A stretch of 7,275 nt of DNA from DAOTXL01 sp034434895 (lineage in GTDB: Bacteria; Chloroflexota; Anaerolineae; JAAYZQ01), in assembly GCA_034434895.1 (NCBI GenBank), contig DAOTYI010000242.1:1-7275 (forward strand), given 5' to 3'. Numbering within the stretch: position 1 is the stretch's first letter; each line of letters starts with the position of its first letter. Both the position numbers and the translations under genes were made by a program. Of this stretch, positions 4,961 to 7,275 are shown piece after piece. Below the pieces are notes generated by a model that ran no database searches, had not been told where the DNA came from, and saw only the letters and a list, made by a program, of their open reading frames with translations.

Positions 4961-5442
4961 CGTTCCTCCAGGTTCCACTCGCCGCTCTTGCCGCCGCTTT
5001 TGTGCACCAGCCGCACATCGGTGAGGCGCATAGCCCGGTCGGCGGCCTTGCACATGTCGTACACCGTCAGCGCGGCCACACTGACAGCGGTCAATGCCTC
5101 CATCTCGACGCCGGTTTTGCCTGTGGTGCGCACGACGGCTTCGATGTCAATCCACGCTTTGCCCTCTTCTTCTCCAGGTTTCAGCTCCACAGCCACGTGG
5201 GTCAGCAGCAGCGGATGGCACAGCGGGATCAGGTCGTGGGTGCGCTTGGCGGCCTGGATGCCGGCGATCTGGGCCACGGTCAGCACATCCCCCTTTTTGA
5301 CCGCGCCGGCCTGGATGAGGGCCAGCGTTTCCGGCTGCATGGTGATGCGCCCCCGCGCCACCGCCACCCGTTCGCTGTCCGGCTTGGCGCCTACATCCAC
5401 CATCCGCGCCCGGCCCTGTTCGTCCAGATGGGTCAGCGACAT
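4957..5442 (-). CDS. moaC: Cyclic pyranopterin monophosphate synthase MoaC
   Basis: MoaC converts the MoaA product 3',8-cyclo-7,8-dihydro-GTP to cyclic pyranopterin monophosphate in the cytosol. The 161-residue length is typical. Conserved features are 'MVDVGAKP' (14-21), 'AKRTHDLIPLCHPL' (65-78), 'KTGVEMEALTAVSVAALTVYDMCKA' (109-133) and 'KSGGKSGEW' (148-156). Asp129 and Lys132 correspond to the catalytic Asp128/Lys131 pair of the E. coli enzyme. The start ATG (5440-5442) is preceded by AGGGAGAG; the frame is open further upstream into moaA, but without family similarity. It lies 79 nt downstream of moaA, a gap with a small hairpin, and its stop overlaps the MOSC start by four bases. Confidence 0.96.
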   Translation of the reverse strand: MSLTHLDEQGRARMVDVGAKPDSERVAVARGRITMQPETLALIQAGAVKKGDVLTVAQIAGIQAAKRTHDLIPLCHPLLLTHVAVELKPGEEEGKAWIDIEAVVRTTGKTGVEMEALTAVSVAALTVYDMCKAADRAMRLTDVRLVHKSGGKSGEWNLEER

Positions 5443-5473
5443 CGGTCTCTCCCTGACTCGATTCAGGCTCAAA

Positions 5474-5490
5474 GCGGGTCTGCGACCCGC
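5474..5490. other. Hairpin in the moaA-moaC gap
   Basis: GCGGGTC (5474-5480) and GACCCGC (5484-5490) form a perfect 7-bp stem with loop TGC. Neither strand has a following T run, so it is not a terminator. It could be an mRNA processing or stability element, or a small dispersed repeat. It is the only notable structure in the 79-nt gap of an otherwise tightly packed operon. Confidence 0.55.
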
Positions 5491-5521
5491 GTTCCCTCTG
5501 TCTCTCCTTCTCCGGCCGGGA

Positions 5522-6508
5522 TCAGCCCCCGATTTCGGCCATCGTCCGACTCTGCGGTGAACGGGCCTCATCCAGATGGTGCCGTTCCGGCTTGCAGTGG
5601 ATGGCCTGGGCCAGGAGGCTCTGGACCGTTTCCAGATCGGCGCCGGCCCGCAGAGGAGTGCGCAGGTCAATCTCCAGGTCGTCCATCAGGCAGGGACGCA
5701 ACCGGCCGTCGGCGGTCAGGCGCAGGCGGTTGCAACTGTGACAAAAGTGGTCGCTCAGGGCGCTGATAAAGCCGACCGTCCCGGCTGCACCGGGCAGGCG
5801 GTAATAGCGTGCCGGACCGTTGCCCGTCGGCCCGTGGACCGGCTCCAGAGGGCCGACCTGGCTTTCGATCCGGGCCCGGACCTCAGGGATGGGCACCAGG
5901 CCGTTGCCAGACCAGGCGACATTGGCCCCGACAGGCATCAGCTCGATAAAGCGCACATGCCAGCCGTGGCTGATTGTCCGTCGAGCAAAGTCGGCGACCT
6001 CGTCATCGTTGAGGCCGCGCACAACGACCATGTTGAACTTGATGGGGGATAGGCCGGCGGCCTGCGCGGCGGCGATGCCGGCCCACACATCATCCAGGCG
6101 ACCCAGGCGTGTGATCCGGGCAAAACGGTCGGGCCGGAGGGTGTCCAGGCTGATGTTCACCCGGTGCAGTCCGGCCTCGGCCAGGGCCTGAGCATGGCGG
6201 GCCAGCAGGATGCCGTTGGTGGTCATGGACAGATCATCAATGCCGGGGATGGCTGCCACCATGCGCACAAATTCGGGCAGGCCCAGCCGGGCCAGCGGTT
6301 CGCCGCCGGTGATCCGCACCTTACAGATGCCCAACCCGGCGGCGGCGCGGATGATCAGGGCCAGTTCCTCGTAGCGCAGGATGTCGGCGTGAGGATGTTG
6401 GGCGATCCCCTCGGCCGGCATACAATACACACAACGCAGATTGCAGCGGTCGGTGACCGACACGCGGAGATAGTTGATGGCGCGGCCCAGGTCATCCCGG
6501 TAAGGCAT
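5522..6508 (-). CDS. moaA: GTP 3',8-cyclase MoaA
   Basis: MoaA is a radical-SAM enzyme that rearranges GTP to 3',8-cyclo-7,8-dihydro-GTP, the first step of molybdopterin synthesis. The 328-residue product has the N-terminal SAM-cluster motif C22-x3-C26-x2-C29, the SAM-binding 'TGGEPL' (67-72), 'TTNG' (96-99) and 'NISLDT' (118-123). The second 4Fe-4S cluster motif is C256-x2-C259-x13-C273, which contacts GTP. The protein ends in the essential Gly-Gly tail (IGG, 326-328). All key residues are present and the length is normal. The ATG at 6506-6508 has AGAAGGAA about 9 nt upstream, within the end of the preceding gene, and only 6 nt separate it from that gene's stop. Confidence 0.97.
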   Translation of the reverse strand: MPYRDDLGRAINYLRVSVTDRCNLRCVYCMPAEGIAQHPHADILRYEELALIIRAAAGLGICKVRITGGEPLARLGLPEFVRMVAAIPGIDDLSMTTNGILLARHAQALAEAGLHRVNISLDTLRPDRFARITRLGRLDDVWAGIAAAQAAGLSPIKFNMVVVRGLNDDEVADFARRTISHGWHVRFIELMPVGANVAWSGNGLVPIPEVRARIESQVGPLEPVHGPTGNGPARYYRLPGAAGTVGFISALSDHFCHSCNRLRLTADGRLRPCLMDDLEIDLRTPLRAGADLETVQSLLAQAIHCKPERHHLDEARSPQSRTMAEIGG

Positions 6509-6514
6509 GATCGG

Positions 6515-6925
6515 TCATTCCTTCTGGGGGCGGGGGAAACAGCCCAGTTGACAGTGCGACACCCGCAGGCCCATCGCTTCCACGGCGCTGGCCGCTTCCA
6601 GACGGGAATAGCCCAGCCTGTTGGCTACCTGCCAGATGGCGGCGCAGGAGATGCCCTGGCTATCGGCCTGGGCGCGCAGGTGGGCCGCCAGGCGTTCTGG
6701 CACCTGCTCCATGGGGTGGACGATCTTGTGCTTGCCCTCTGCCTTGGGGCCATAACCAAAGAGGCCCAGCTGGCAGCGGGAGATCGAAATCCCGGCCTCG
6801 TTGGCCGCCAGCCCGACCGTCAGCGGGGCCACCTTCAGGCGGCGGGCGATGGCAAATGCCTGGGAACAGGGGAGCTTCCCCTCTTCCAGGCGCTCCAGCA
6901 TGGCCTGACGCAGACGTTCCTCCAT
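6515..6925 (-). CDS. Tandem-duplicated CQLG-motif protein of unknown function, first gene of the moa operon
   Basis: This 136-residue protein is built from two copies of one unit about 74 residues apart. Each has a Cys-containing start ('LPCSQAFAIARRL' and 'ISCAAIWQVANRL'), a helical middle, and an end 'ISRCQLGLF' or 'VSHCQLGCF'. The two cysteines of each unit are 31 residues apart in both copies (C20/C51 and C94/C125); C129 is extra. A Lys/His-rich linker joins the units. I recall single-unit proteins of about 65 residues with a 'CQLGLFG' ending near molybdopterin genes in anaerobes, but no established function. The helices look HTH-like, so a DNA-binding or metal-binding regulator is possible; this is inference. 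Start: I prefer the ATG at 6923-6925 with GGGAGAG 8 nt upstream. A GTG at 6932-6934 adds three residues, but the same SD is too close to it. The gene is followed 6 nt later by moaA. Confidence 0.8.
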   Translation of the reverse strand: MEERLRQAMLERLEEGKLPCSQAFAIARRLKVAPLTVGLAANEAGISISRCQLGLFGYGPKAEGKHKIVHPMEQVPERLAAHLRAQADSQGISCAAIWQVANRLGYSRLEAASAVEAMGLRVSHCQLGCFPRPQKE

Positions 6926-6954
6926 CTCTTTCACTCTCCCGCAAGAGTGGCCCT

Positions 6955-6982
6955 ATTGTACCCGACTTGGTCGAAAAAGCAA
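6955..6982 (-). promoter_or_regulatory. Candidate promoter of the moa operon
   Basis: On the minus strand TTGCTT (6982-6977) and TACAAT (6960-6955) are 16 nt apart. The -10 matches five of six consensus bases, the -35 only three. The start would be near 6948, leaving a leader of about 20 nt, too short for a riboswitch. A CCCGA/TCGGG inverted pair (6961-6965 and 6984-6988) brackets the spacer and the -35 box and could be a regulator site. Confidence 0.5.
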
Positions 6983-7003
6983 AATCGGGGATGTTTCAAA
7001 ATT

Positions 7004-7048
7004 GTTTGGCCTTTTTCAGAACGGGGCGGGAAAATCTCCAAAACCCGC
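7004..7048 (+). repeat. 45-nt direct repeat, copy 2
   Basis: This is the partner of 4139-4183 (43 of 45 identical, same orientation). It lies just upstream of the moa promoter and only 2 nt before the terminal inverted repeat of the 181-bp element at 7051-7231. Confidence 0.8.
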
Positions 7049-7050
7049 TG

Positions 7051-7231
7051 GCATCAAGTTAAGGCGCGGGCGAGTAATTACCTGGCCGGCTGCCTGTGCC
7101 GATTAGAAATCGGCCTTTCTGGGCGCCTGGGGCGCCGGGCGTCGGCCTGCGCCGACGCGAAGACAGCGGTCGGCACAGGCCGACCGCTGGCCGCAGGCCC
7201 CTGAGGTGCGACTTGTCGCTTAACTTGATGC
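7051..7231. mobile_element. 181-bp element with perfect 13-bp terminal inverted repeats (MITE-like)
   Basis: GCATCAAGTTAAG (7051-7063) and CTTAACTTGATGC (7219-7231) are perfect 13-bp inverted ends. Between them are stacked hairpins: GCCGATT/AATCGGC (7098-7104, 7108-7114), GCGTCGGC/GCCGACGC (7139-7146, 7151-7158) and the 11-bp CAGCGGTCGGC/GCCGACCGCTG (7164-7174, 7179-7189). GCCTGTGCCGA (7092-7102) can also pair with 7170-7180. There is no coding capacity. No clear target-site duplication is visible. A structured RNA or a non-autonomous mobile repeat are the two readings; I favour the latter. Confidence 0.55.
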
Positions 7232-7275
7232 GTATGGTCTGTGATCCCCGCCGAGCGGGAGATGACACTTGGCGT
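7232..7275. other. Unassigned right edge
   Basis: In the 44 nt after the terminal inverted repeat I see no supported gene start, promoter or terminator; a small CCCGC/GCGGG inverted pair (7247-7251 and 7255-7259) is the only structure. The gene to the right lies outside the window. Confidence 0.3.

Noticed and set aside
6926..7003. Molybdenum-cofactor riboswitch upstream of the moa operon
   Set aside because: The predicted leader is only about 20 nt and no multi-stem structure of that class is visible between the promoter and the first gene.
6164..7204. Plus-strand open frame of 346 codons over moaA and the CQLG gene
   Set aside because: It is antisense to moaA, whose catalytic motifs are all intact; it crosses the promoter and repeat region and has no recognisable domain.
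7051..7231. tRNA or rRNA fragment
   Set aside because: The hairpins do not form a cloverleaf, and no T-loop (GGTTCGAATC-like) or CCA end is seen.

Overview
The window is a GC-rich bacterial chromosome segment with compact genes. Five of its seven genes belong to recognisable or housekeeping families, separated by intergenic stretches crowded with inverted and tandem repeats. Gene content, codon bias and the repeat style (CACGGAT-type palindromes, GAATCAGCGA-type minisatellites) resemble Chloroflexota (Anaerolineae-like) genomes. That assignment is inference; no marker gene such as rRNA is present. I see no tRNA, rRNA, CRISPR array or transposase gene.

Layout. (1) 1-137: a fragment of an interspersed repeat, then a terminator for the minus-strand genes. 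(2) 138-886, minus strand: two small overlapping genes, a possible BECR-fold nuclease-like protein followed by a DUF2283-like protein. They are driven by a good sigma-70 promoter with a perfect 15-nt palindrome at the expected transcription start. The arrangement suggests a toxin-antitoxin-like or other autoregulated pair. (3) 961-2133, plus strand: a saccharopine/lysine dehydrogenase family enzyme that resembles L-lysine 6-dehydrogenase. (4) 2134-2585: a short inverted repeat, a strong intrinsic terminator, a candidate promoter, and a MITE-like palindrome of about 180 bp that abuts tilS. (5) 2586-4082, plus strand: tilS, the tRNA(Ile)-lysidine synthase, with a short AT-rich in-frame insert. 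(6) 4083-4501: the convergent gap, holding hairpins, one copy of a 45-nt repeat and a 16-bp minisatellite that runs into the next gene. (7) 4502-6925, minus strand: a four-gene molybdenum-cofactor operon. In transcription order it has a tandem-duplicated 'CQLG' protein of unknown function, moaA, moaC and a stand-alone MOSC protein. (8) 6926-7275: its promoter, a second copy of the 45-nt repeat and a 181-bp element with perfect 13-bp terminal inverted repeats.

How the genes work together. MoaA and MoaC convert GTP to cyclic pyranopterin monophosphate, the first step of molybdopterin synthesis. The MOSC protein, coupled to moaC by an ATGA overlap, probably handles sulfur or metal for the cofactor. 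The CQLG protein heads the same transcript, so a cofactor-related role (metal or pterin sensing, or a DNA-binding regulator) is the natural hypothesis. MoaD, MoaE, MogA and MoeA are not in the window. The least explained items are the duplicated CQLG protein, the palindrome-controlled small gene pair, and the repeat families, one of which supplies the C-terminus of the MOSC protein.
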